Shown in pieces: positions 18,860 to 26,312 of a stretch of 64,000 nucleotides of DNA. The notes under the pieces were generated by a model. It made no database searches and had not been told where the DNA came from. It was given only the letters and a program-made list of their open reading frames with translations. Source of the stretch: Alistipes sp. (GTDB lineage: Bacteria > Bacteroidota > Bacteroidia > Bacteroidales > Rikenellaceae); the NCBI GenBank assembly GCA_017436185.1, contig JAFSDP010000008.1, positions 1 to 64,000 on the forward strand. The letters are read 5' to 3'. Each line of letters starts with the position of its first letter. Position 1 is the stretch's first letter. Position numbers and translations under genes: made by a program.

Positions 18860-19906
18860 ATGAAACAAACCTTAACTTTGGCCAAGGGTGCCGTAGCGGC
18901 ATTGTTGGCAGTTTCGACCCTTACGTTGGGGTCGTGTTGTAAGCCTCAGGCGGAGATTCCCGCCAACAAGAAGGAGCTGATGGATGCCTTTGTGGCAGGA
19001 ACGCTCGACGAATCGTATGTGCCGGGTGCCTTCTTTGTCCACTTCGATGCCAATTCGAAGGTGGGCGAGGGGGCTGTGCGCAGCCACATCAACTACCTCT
19101 TGCAGACCAATGCCGATGTGCTGAAGGTGCAATTCGAGCAGCGTCCCGACGAGATTGCTGACCTTCACCTGCAATCCACGTGGGACAACATCGCTCCCGT
19201 GCCCGAGGATTACTACCGTCCCACCTTCGAGGTCATCAAGGAGTTGAGTCGTCTGGTCGGCAACGATGTCTATATCCTGCCTACCATCTACTCGCCCTAT
19301 CAGGTGGCCCGCCAGTCGCTCGGTGACGAGAACATCGCCAAGGCGGCCCAGGAGCGCCCCGAGGATTTGAAGCGTGTCTTCGGCTACTATGCCGTGGCTT
19401 TGGAGTGGCTCGTGAAGCAGTGCAAGGAGATTGGCATCGAGGGCTTCTATATGACCACGCAGGGCGGCGAGATGAAGTATTACTACATTCCGGGCTTCTT
19501 CGAGGAACTGATTAAGCCCTTCGATTTGCGGATTATGAACCTCTGCGCCGAGGGTGCCAAGATGAGCATCCTGCACATCTGCGATTGGGAGGGAACGTAC
19601 GACGATCTGACCCGCTACCTGGATTATCCGGGCCACATTGTCAATACGCCGCTGGTGCTCAACGGCACCCCCTTTACGCTCAAGGATGGCTACGAACTCT
19701 TCCGTCGTCCCGTGCTGGGTGGTCTGGATCGCCACAAGGAGATCATCACCGAGAGCCCCGAGGTGGTGAAGGCGGTCGTTAAGAAGGCGCTGGCCGACGG
19801 CCCGAAGGGCAAGATGATGGTAGGTGCCGAGTGTACCGTTTCGGAGGCCCCCATCGAAAACATTTGGACTGCTATCCACACCGGCCACAACGCCACCGAA
19901 GAATAG
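18860..19906 (+). CDS. Lipid-anchored uroporphyrinogen decarboxylase (URO-D) superfamily protein
   Basis: A 348-aa protein that begins with a lipoprotein signal: hydrophobic residues 7-24, then LTLGSC with the lipidated cysteine at 26. The rest resembles the URO-D/cobalamin methyltransferase barrel: a central IGIEGFYMTTQGG segment, SILHICDWEG with the histidine, and GLDRHKEII near the end, as in the GGLD-type segment of HemE relatives. True HemE is cytoplasmic, so this exported member probably does not make haem in the usual way; its substrate is unknown. The start at 18860 is chosen because the 10 residues before it would spoil the signal peptide. Confidence 0.75.
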   Translation: MKQTLTLAKGAVAALLAVSTLTLGSCCKPQAEIPANKKELMDAFVAGTLDESYVPGAFFVHFDANSKVGEGAVRSHINYLLQTNADVLKVQFEQRPDEIADLHLQSTWDNIAPVPEDYYRPTFEVIKELSRLVGNDVYILPTIYSPYQVARQSLGDENIAKAAQERPEDLKRVFGYYAVALEWLVKQCKEIGIEGFYMTTQGGEMKYYYIPGFFEELIKPFDLRIMNLCAEGAKMSILHICDWEGTYDDLTRYLDYPGHIVNTPLVLNGTPFTLKDGYELFRRPVLGGLDRHKEIITESPEVVKAVVKKALADGPKGKMMVGAECTVSEAPIENIWTAIHTGHNATEE

Positions 19907-19926
19907 CGATTCTATACCTCTTAAAG

Positions 19927-19957
19927 AAATAGGCTACCCGTGTTGGGTAGCCTATTT
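19927..19957. terminator. Bidirectional terminator after the UroD-like gene
   Basis: Perfect 13-bp stem (aaataggctaccc / gggtagcctattt) with a 5-nt loop. It can serve the UroD-like gene on plus and the cupin gene on minus. Confidence 0.85.
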
Positions 19958-19978
19958 TGTAAATGGTTGTGCGTGAGC

Positions 19979-20323
19979 CTATTTCTTCAAGAAGTCGGCG
20001 CGCATCGGGGTAAAGCAGTCGATCAGCACACCGGCCTCCAGACATACGGCACCGTGCAGCTCGTCGGGCTCTACGTAGTAGCCGTCGCCAGCCTCCAGCA
20101 CCTGCTTCTTGTCGCCAATCGTCAGCTCGAACTTGCCGCTCACGATGTACGAAGCCTGCGAGTGGTAGTGGGTGTGAGGAGCACCTACGGCACCCGTCTC
20201 AAACTTCACCTTCACCAACATAATCTGACCGTCGTAGGCCATAATCTGACGGGTTACACCCTCACCTGCGGGCTCCCACTGAATCTCCTTCTCAAGCTGA
20301 TAAACTTCACTGCGTGTTTTCAT
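19979..20323 (-). CDS. Small single-domain cupin protein
   Basis: A 114-aa beta-barrel protein. Cupin motif 1 is seen as APHTHYHSQASYIVSGKFEL, with the three histidines and the glutamine/glutamate position. Motif 2 is GDGYYVEPDELHGAVC, with its histidine. A divalent metal site is therefore likely. No function can be assigned beyond metal-dependent binding or isomerase-like roles of such cupins. ATG 20323 (MKTRSEV) is preferred to the codon two residues upstream. It has its own promoter just upstream and a shared terminator, so it is probably monocistronic. Confidence 0.82.
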   Translation of the reverse strand: MKTRSEVYQLEKEIQWEPAGEGVTRQIMAYDGQIMLVKVKFETGAVGAPHTHYHSQASYIVSGKFELTIGDKKQVLEAGDGYYVEPDELHGAVCLEAGVLIDCFTPMRADFLKK

Positions 20324-20357
20324 AATCATAAAGTGTATTAGTTTTTGCGGTTTTGTA

Positions 20358-20387
20358 CAAAGTTACTCCAAATAATTGGTTCGACAA
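20358..20387 (-). promoter_or_regulatory. Promoter of the cupin gene
   Basis: On the minus strand: TTTG (20384-20387), 18 nt, TAACTTTG (20358-20365), about 35 nt before ATG 20323. It is divergent from the permease promoter, with about 40 bp between the two elements. Confidence 0.65.
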
Positions 20388-20404
20388 AATCCTTGGTGGT
20401 TGGG

Positions 20405-20437
20405 TTTTGCATTTTCGGCCGAAAAAATGTACTTTTG
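20405..20437 (+). promoter_or_regulatory. Promoter of the permease-HMA gene
   Basis: TTTTG (20405-20409), 20 nt, TACTTTTG (20430-20437). The predicted transcript start is near 20444, so translation from any codon before that is excluded. Confidence 0.7.
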
Positions 20438-20463
20438 CTCAACCAAAAATGAGTTATACTGCG

Positions 20464-21702
20464 ATGCAACAATATCTGATGCCTTTGGTTGTGTTGGTGG
20501 CCGAGATGGCTCCCTACCTTTTGTTGGGCTTTCTGATTGCGGGCCTGCTGCACGCCTTTGTGCCCCGCACGGTCTATGCCCGCTACCTCTCGGGCAACGA
20601 CTTTCGGTCGGTGGTGTTGGCTGCGCTCTTCGGTGTGCCCCTGCCGCTCTGTTCGTGTGGCGTGATTCCTACGGCGATGTCGATGCGCCGTGAGGGGGCT
20701 TCGCACGCCGCTACGGTCTCGTTTCTGATTGCCACGCCCCAAACGGGGGTCGATTCGATTGCCGCCACCGCCTCGCTGTTGGGCTTGCCTTTTGCCCTGC
20801 TGCGCCCCCTGGCCGCTTTGGTGACCGCCCTCGGTGGTGGTGCGCTGGTGGGTGCAATGGCAAGAAACGAGGCGAAAATCGATGCGGCCGAAACGACCGA
20901 AATGCCCCTCCCCACCTCCTTTTGGGGGCGTTGTGTCGAGGCGCTGAACTACGGCTTCGGTCGTATGATGCAGGACATCGGTAAATGGTTGGTGGTGGGT
21001 TTGTTGATTGCCGCCGCCATCACGATTCTGGTGCCCGACGGTTTCTTTGCTCAATTTGGCGATCGACCGCTGCTGAATATGTTGTTGGTGTTGGCCATTT
21101 CGGCTCCGATGTACCTCTGTGCCACCGGCTCGGTGCCCATTGCTGCGGCGCTGATGCTCAAAGGGTTGTCGCCCGGTGCTGCCTTTGTGCTGCTGATGGC
21201 GGGTCCCGCTACCAATATGGCTGCCATTTTGGTCATTGGCAAGGTGTTGGGGCGCAAGACGCTGGTGTTGTACCTTGTTTCGATTATCCTGGGTGCAATG
21301 GCCTTCGGCCTTGGGATTGACTACCTGTTGCCCGAGGGTTGGTTCTCGGTGGCCTCGACCGAATATGCCGCTGCCTGCTGCCACGGCGTGACGCTGCCTT
21401 GGTGGAAAACGGCCTCGGCGGTGCTCTTTACCGCTCTGTTGGTCGTTGCCCTGGTGCGCCGCCACAAAACCGAAATACAGGAAAATCAAACGACGATAAC
21501 AATGGAAAAAGCCTACAAAATCAAAGGAATGATGTGCAACCATTGCAAGGCCAATGTGGAGCGCAATCTGGCAAAGTTGGAGGGTGTCGAGTCGGTGCGA
21601 GTCGATTTGGCCGAAGGGGTCGCCTATGTGACGGGCGATGTCGAGCCGCAAAAGGTCATCGATCTGATCAATGAACTCGGCTACGAATACCTGCCCGAGT
21701 AA
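20464..21702 (+). CDS. SO_0444-type heavy-metal permease fused to an HMA domain
   Basis: Inner-membrane permease with about 8-10 hydrophobic helices, related to the DUF318/ArsP-like SO_0444 (Cu/Zn efflux) group. Conserved parts are PLCSCGVIPTAMSMRREGAS (the cysteine pair in the membrane) and ATPQTGVDSI, repeated later as ATGSVPIAAALMLKGLSPGAA with AGPATNMA. The last ~66 residues form a heavy-metal-associated domain with the metal-binding GMMCNHCKANVE motif. The start is ATG 20464 (MQQYLMP) or ATG 20449 (MSYTAM); the latter would be almost leaderless given the promoter at 20430-20437. The metal is not certain. Confidence 0.85.
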   Translation: MQQYLMPLVVLVAEMAPYLLLGFLIAGLLHAFVPRTVYARYLSGNDFRSVVLAALFGVPLPLCSCGVIPTAMSMRREGASHAATVSFLIATPQTGVDSIAATASLLGLPFALLRPLAALVTALGGGALVGAMARNEAKIDAAETTEMPLPTSFWGRCVEALNYGFGRMMQDIGKWLVVGLLIAAAITILVPDGFFAQFGDRPLLNMLLVLAISAPMYLCATGSVPIAAALMLKGLSPGAAFVLLMAGPATNMAAILVIGKVLGRKTLVLYLVSIILGAMAFGLGIDYLLPEGWFSVASTEYAAACCHGVTLPWWKTASAVLFTALLVVALVRRHKTEIQENQTTITMEKAYKIKGMMCNHCKANVERNLAKLEGVESVRVDLAEGVAYVTGDVEPQKVIDLINELGYEYLPE

Positions 21703-21711
21703 CAATCAAAA

Positions 21712-21750
21712 AAGCGAGGCTGTCCGATGGACGGCCTCGCTTGCTTTTTG
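21712..21750. terminator. Bidirectional terminator after the permease gene
   Basis: Nine-bp stem aagcgaggc / gcctcgctt (21712-21742) with A-rich sequence before it and gctttttgg after it. It lies between the convergent permease and PspC genes. Confidence 0.8.
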
Positions 21751-21768
21751 GGGTTGAGTCCCCAAAAG

Positions 21769-23013
21769 CTATTTTTCGTTTACCTTCACTTCGATCAACT
21801 TTTCACCACCGGCTTCAATCGTAAAGTCGGCCCCTTTGTCGCCTTCGCTGACGTTGATTTTGATTTTACTGTCGGCCGAGGTCATCTTGGATGAGTCCTC
21901 CTCGATGGTAATCTCTCCCTCGTTCTCGACCTTTTCAATCAACTCCTCGATGGTGTAATTTTGGCCATTGACCTCAATCTGCTCCTTCATCAGTTGCTCG
22001 GTCTTGAAGTTCAAGCCGTCGATAAGGCGGGGTGCCACATCTTTGCGCAGAGCCACACCGATGCAACCCATAATGGTCAGTATCCAGACGATAAGTCCCA
22101 CGATGAGCACCTTGCCGTTCGAACGACGTGAAGCAATCAGACACATCAGGATGTAAATCATCAGAATGGCGGGGATGAGCGGAATGAAGATGGCCAGCAC
22201 GGCCAGCGACATCGGCATATCAGTAGGCATTAGCTCGTGGCCGCCAACCACCACCACAAACAGACCAATCATCAGGGCGCAGGCGACCATCACCAGGGCA
22301 AAGACCAGCAGACCTGCAAAGAGTTTCATTACCAGCAGGGCCACCTTGCCGGCCGTCGAGACGGTCGAGGCAACCACCGACTTGGCCTTGGCATCTATAT
22401 CCAAGGCGGCAGCCGACGAGGCGATGTTGCGGGCCGTGATCGGCTCGCCGTTCATCTCCAACTTCTGGCGGGCCGTGCGGGCTACCGGAACGGCAAACCA
22501 CATCACCAGGTAGCAGACGATGAAGACGCCGAACAGATTGCCCGAAACCGATGCAAACCAATTCAGCCACGAGATATGGCCTAAACAGCTCAACAGCAGC
22601 GGGGCGAAGAGTCCGCAACGAATCCAGACGGGGTCGGTGTCGAAATAGCGGGCAATACCGGCGCAGACACCACCCAATTTGGCATTCTCCATATCGCGGT
22701 ACAGACGGCGGGGATTGCGGTCGATAGGGGCGTGGGTAGGCTGCTCCTCCTCGTCGCCCTTGATATCCTCGGGGGTACCGAGCTGGGCAATGATGTTCTT
22801 TACGAGCGGCAGCTCCACCACACGACTGCTCTCCTGGGTCGAAAGAATCAACTCGGCGATGCGGGCCTCGATGTCGGCTACGATTTCGGCACCATCGGCC
22901 GACGATTTGTAGCTCTCCTTGAGGGCTTTAAGATAGCCCTGCAACTCGTTGTAGGCCTCCGTGTCGAGCGAGAAGGCGATGCCCGAAAGGCTGCATTTCT
23001 TAACTTCGTTCAT
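21769..23013 (-). CDS. PspC-domain membrane protein (large)
   Basis: A 414-aa protein. Residues 1-90 form a cytoplasmic module (SGIAFSLDTEAYNELQGYLK, then DIEARIAELI) shared with the 169-aa protein at 24249. A PspC domain follows (RRLYRDMENAKLGGVCAGIA, then YFDTDPVWIRCGLF), then four or more further hydrophobic segments (about 140-180, 225-260, 270-300, 310-330). The C-terminus is hydrophilic and highly charged with short repeat-like E/K/D runs. PspC proteins sit in the inner membrane and take part in envelope stress responses in other bacteria; the role here is inferred only. It is the last gene of the four-gene operon. Confidence 0.85.
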   Translation of the reverse strand: MNEVKKCSLSGIAFSLDTEAYNELQGYLKALKESYKSSADGAEIVADIEARIAELILSTQESSRVVELPLVKNIIAQLGTPEDIKGDEEEQPTHAPIDRNPRRLYRDMENAKLGGVCAGIARYFDTDPVWIRCGLFAPLLLSCLGHISWLNWFASVSGNLFGVFIVCYLVMWFAVPVARTARQKLEMNGEPITARNIASSAAALDIDAKAKSVVASTVSTAGKVALLVMKLFAGLLVFALVMVACALMIGLFVVVVGGHELMPTDMPMSLAVLAIFIPLIPAILMIYILMCLIASRRSNGKVLIVGLIVWILTIMGCIGVALRKDVAPRLIDGLNFKTEQLMKEQIEVNGQNYTIEELIEKVENEGEITIEEDSSKMTSADSKIKINVSEGDKGADFTIEAGGEKLIEVKVNEK

Positions 23014-23048
23014 ATCTTTTTTTTCGGTATGAGGGTTCTTTAACAGGG

Positions 23049-23888
23049 TTATTTGCGGTAGATGCTGCCACCGCTCGAGGTGGAGCGGTTAAACTCTTTG
23101 GCCTCGCCATAGACCACGATGTCGCCGGCCGACGAGGCTTGTCCGTTGAACTTCTCAAGGCAGGTGATCGATATGTCGGCGGCACTCGAAGCTCCGGCAC
23201 GACACTCCTTGACGGCAAAGCGTGCTGCTGCAATTTCGGCTGCCGACGAGGCATCGAGCGAGCATTTCAGCGCAGCACCCGCCAACGATACATCGGCTGC
23301 CGACGAGGCATTGACCGTGCATTGCTGGGCCGTGACGGTCAGCTCCACATCGCCCGAACTCGAAGCGTCGATTTGGCAGCTGTTGCACTTTACTTCGCCC
23401 TCGATGTCACCGCTGCTCGTTGCCTCGATTTTGCACTCCTCGGCAATGATGTCGGCCTGGATTTCGCCTGAGCTCGAGACATCGAGCGTCACCTTTTTGC
23501 CTACGATTTTTACCGCTGCCTCAATCTCGGCTGCCGCTTTGGCACGCAGCAAGTTCAGTCGTCCGTCTGAAGGAACTTCGATGGTGACGTGGGCGTTCGA
23601 TACGCTGCGGATTTCGTCGTCAATCGTCAGGTAGAGAACACCGTTCGCCACCTGGGCCGTCACATAGTCCAACAGGTTGTCGTCGGCATAGATAATCAGC
23701 CGTTTGTTCTCTCTTTCGATAATCTTCACGTCGATGCTGCGCGAGGCCGAAATACCCTCGAATTGCTCCACGTGAACGGGTTTGCTGGCAATCTGACCGC
23801 TGCCCTTGATGCGCTTCGGAGCGGCTTCACTTTGGGCCGATACGGCCAACAGCAGGGCCGTCATCAGACCGATAATGTAACTTTTCAT
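23049..23888 (-). CDS. Exported DUF2807 (head GIN domain) protein
   Basis: A 279-aa protein with signal peptide MKSYIIGLMTALLLAVSAQS cut after SEA. It has the family start (FEGISASRSIDVKI) and then a repetitive right-handed beta-helix-like region with about eight copies of A-S-S-(A/S)-(A/G)-(D/E) spaced 20-25 residues apart (for example IEATSSGDIEGEV, IDASSSGDVELTV, VNASSAADVSLAG). Function is unknown; such genes commonly accompany PspC and PadR genes in Bacteroidetes. It sits between the PadR regulator and the large PspC protein in the same operon. Confidence 0.85.
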   Translation of the reverse strand: MKSYIIGLMTALLLAVSAQSEAAPKRIKGSGQIASKPVHVEQFEGISASRSIDVKIIERENKRLIIYADDNLLDYVTAQVANGVLYLTIDDEIRSVSNAHVTIEVPSDGRLNLLRAKAAAEIEAAVKIVGKKVTLDVSSSGEIQADIIAEECKIEATSSGDIEGEVKCNSCQIDASSSGDVELTVTAQQCTVNASSAADVSLAGAALKCSLDASSAAEIAAARFAVKECRAGASSAADISITCLEKFNGQASSAGDIVVYGEAKEFNRSTSSGGSIYRK

Positions 23889-23915
23889 AGCGATGGTTGT
23901 TGTGTAATAGGTTCG

Positions 23916-24245
23916 TTACTCACGTCCACGGATACGGTTGATTTGCACCACCATATCCTCCCAGGCCTTGTCCCATTTGGCCAGGTATTCCTCGCCCTTT
24001 TCGGTGAGCGAGTAGAATTTACGGGGAGGTCCTTGCGGCGACTCCTCCCAGCGGTAGGTCAATAGACCCGCATTCTTCTGACGGGTCAAGATGGGGTAGA
24101 GCGTACCCTCGACCACAATCATCTCGGCCTCCTTCAGCTCGGCGATGATGCGGGGAGCATAGTTGGCACCTCGGGCCAGGATAGCCAGGATGCAATACTC
24201 CAAAATTCCTTTGCGCATTTGCACCTTTACATTCTCTTCGGTCAT
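23916..24245 (-). CDS. PadR-family transcriptional regulator
   Basis: A 109-aa winged-helix DNA-binding protein: MRKGILEYCILAILARG at the start of the DNA-binding domain, then IVVEGTLYPILTRQKNAGLL (recognition helix and wing) and YRWEESPQGPPRKFYSLTEKG (the wing typical of PadR). It belongs to the short PadR-s1 class without a long C-terminal domain. It lies in the PspC/DUF2807 operon 3 nt after the small PspC gene and probably represses this operon, but no operator has been shown. Confidence 0.92.
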   Translation of the reverse strand: MTEENVKVQMRKGILEYCILAILARGANYAPRIIAELKEAEMIVVEGTLYPILTRQKNAGLLTYRWEESPQGPPRKFYSLTEKGEEYLAKWDKAWEDMVVQINRIRGRE

Positions 24246-24248
24246 AGC

Positions 24249-24758
24249 TTAACGGATATTAAAGTTTCGTCCGGGTTCTTCGGGAATGATAATCCACAAC
24301 AATACATAGATCCAAATCGACAGACCGCCGAAGAGGATAAAAAAGAGGGTGGCGAGGCGAAGCAACGTGGCATCCACCTCGAGGTACTCGGCCAATCCGC
24401 CGCAGATACCTGCCAACGAGCGATTCGTGCGCGAGCGGTAGAGACGACGATGAGTTTCACTCGTGGTGGTTTGCTCCTCACTCTCGGGCTCGGTCGTGTG
24501 GTTCGTGCCGAAGGTGTCGGGCTCACCCAGGGTGGCCATCGCCTCCTTTACCTCGGCCATCGTCACCACACGCTGGGGCGAGGTGATCTTCTCGCACAGC
24601 AGTTCGGCCACGCGACGCTCGATGTCCTGCAACGTCTCCTTGTCGTCGTAGGGTAGGCGTACCTCGATCTTTTTGAGGTAGCTCTTCAGGGTGCGGCAGG
24701 CATCCTCGTCGATGGTGAAGGCCACACCGCCAATGTTTACATTCAGGGTCTCTTTCAT
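24249..24758 (-). CDS. PspC-domain membrane protein (small)
   Basis: A 169-aa paralogue of the larger PspC protein in the same operon. It has the same N-terminal module (GGVAFTIDEDACRTLKSYLK, DIERRVAELL), a hydrophilic linker rich in E and T (about 80-100), and a PspC domain (RRLYRSRTNRSLAGICGGLA, EYLEVDATLLRLATLFFILF) ending in a second transmembrane helix (IWIYVLLWIIIP). It is the first gene of the operon, directly under the promoter at 24806-24838. Confidence 0.88.
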   Translation of the reverse strand: MKETLNVNIGGVAFTIDEDACRTLKSYLKKIEVRLPYDDKETLQDIERRVAELLCEKITSPQRVVTMAEVKEAMATLGEPDTFGTNHTTEPESEEQTTTSETHRRLYRSRTNRSLAGICGGLAEYLEVDATLLRLATLFFILFGGLSIWIYVLLWIIIPEEPGRNFNIR

Positions 24759-24805
24759 AGTAGGTTTTTATCGATAGTAAACAGATTTTGGTTCTAATCA
24801 CAATG

Positions 24806-24838
24806 CAAATATAAAACAAGTTTTGGTATTGTGCAAAA
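24806..24838 (-). promoter_or_regulatory. Promoter of the PspC/PadR/DUF2807 operon
   Basis: On the minus strand: TTTTG (24834-24838), 20 nt, TATATTTG (24806-24813), about 48 nt before ATG 24758. Confidence 0.72.
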
Positions 24839-24902
24839 CATAGAACTAAAATTTTCGCCAAAAATGCAATTTTTTTCGATACCTATATTTATTGGCCGTT
24901 GG

Positions 24903-24933
24903 TTGCCGTTTTTCGGCTTTTTTTGTATCTTTG
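24903..24933 (+). promoter_or_regulatory. Promoter of the GH28-GH2 genes
   Basis: TTG (24903-24905), 20 nt, TATCTTTG (24926-24933), 38 nt before ATG 24972. Confidence 0.7.
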
Positions 24934-24971
24934 TCTAAAATAACCAACTTGCAAACCCAAAACTACAAACT

Positions 24972-26285
24972 ATGAAACGACTTATTCTGATGCTTCTCAC
25001 GCTGGTGGGCGGCTTTACGGCTACGGCTGCCGAGACCTTCCCCGATGGCAAACCCATCTCGGATTGGTTCTACGATGTGCGCCCCGTCGATGTCGATGCA
25101 CTCGGCAAACGCTACGTATTGACCGACTACGGCGTGAAGCAGGATAGCACGCTGCTGCAAACCGAGGCCATTCAGGCTGTGATTAACCGTGCCGCCTCGG
25201 AGGGTGGTGGTGTGATTGTGGTGCCGAAGGGTGTCTTTCTCTCTTCGTCGATCTTCTTTCTGAAGGGTACGCACCTCCATCTTGAGGAGGGTGGTGTGCT
25301 GAAGGGTAGCGACGACATCAGCGACTTCCCCGTCGTGCGCACCCGCATCGAGGGTCGTACCATCAACTACTTCCCTGCGCTGGTCAATGCCGACGGGTTG
25401 GATGGCTTCACCATCACCGGCAAGGGTACGTTGGACGGCAACGGTCTGCGCTACTGGAAATCCTTTTGGCTGCGTCGTGCCGTCAATCCCAAATGCACCA
25501 ACATCGAGGAGCTGCGCCCACGTCTGGTCTATCTGTCGAACTGCACGAATGCCCGTTTGGATGGCATCACGGTGAAAAATTCGCCCTTCTGGAGCACCCA
25601 CTACTACAAGTGTTCGTTCCTCAAGCTGACCAATCTGACGATCGTGTCGCCCTACAAACCCGTGAAGTCGCCCTCGACCGATGCCATCGATTTGGATGTC
25701 TGCCACGATGTGCTGATCAAGAACTGCTACCTCTCGGTCAATGACGATGCCGTGGCCCTGAAGGGTGGTAAGGGCCCCTGGGCCGATAAAGATCCCGACA
25801 ACGGCGGTGTCTATGATGTCATCATCGAGGATTGCACCTACGGCTTCTGCCACAGCACCCTGACCTGCGGCAGCGAGTGCATCCACGCCCGCAACATCAT
25901 CCAGCGTCGTTGCAAGATTCACGAGGCACGCCTGCTGCTGAATCTGAAGTTGCGCCCCGATACGCCGCAGCACTACGAGCATATCTTGGTGACCGACATT
26001 ACGGGCGATGCCAAGCGTCTGCTGCACATTGCCCCCTGGCGTCAGTTCTTCGACTTGCAGGGTCGCACCGATATTCCCATCTCGACGGCCAACGACATCA
26101 CGATGCGCAACCTCGATTTGGATTGCGAGGTCTTCTTTGCCGCACAGGGTTCGGAGCACTACATCTTGAAGGATTTCCACTTCGAGAAGCTCAACATTCG
26201 TGCTACGAAGAATGCCGACTACGACAAGGAGCTCATCGAAGGCTCGACGTGGAAGCGGGTGAATGTGAAATTGGTCGAAGAGTAG
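24972..26285 (+). CDS. Glycoside hydrolase family 28 (polygalacturonase-like)
   Basis: A 437-aa exported enzyme with signal peptide (MKRLILMLLTLVGGFTATA). It has the pectate-lyase-3-type beta-helix start (TEAIQAVINRAASEGGGVIVVPKG), and the catalytic aspartates are visible as STDAIDLD (237, 240) and VNDDAVALKGG (258, 259). The usual GHGxSxGS site reads FCHSTLTCGSE, keeping the histidine (294) but not the flanking glycines, and the RIK motif is replaced by NLKLRPD. It most likely cleaves galacturonic-acid linkages or a related uronic glycan (inference). It is co-transcribed with the GH2 enzyme 27 nt downstream. Confidence 0.88.
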   Translation: MKRLILMLLTLVGGFTATAAETFPDGKPISDWFYDVRPVDVDALGKRYVLTDYGVKQDSTLLQTEAIQAVINRAASEGGGVIVVPKGVFLSSSIFFLKGTHLHLEEGGVLKGSDDISDFPVVRTRIEGRTINYFPALVNADGLDGFTITGKGTLDGNGLRYWKSFWLRRAVNPKCTNIEELRPRLVYLSNCTNARLDGITVKNSPFWSTHYYKCSFLKLTNLTIVSPYKPVKSPSTDAIDLDVCHDVLIKNCYLSVNDDAVALKGGKGPWADKDPDNGGVYDVIIEDCTYGFCHSTLTCGSECIHARNIIQRRCKIHEARLLLNLKLRPDTPQHYEHILVTDITGDAKRLLHIAPWRQFFDLQGRTDIPISTANDITMRNLDLDCEVFFAAQGSEHYILKDFHFEKLNIRATKNADYDKELIEGSTWKRVNVKLVEE

Positions 26286-26312
26286 TCGCCTCATCTATAA
26301 AACACAAATACA

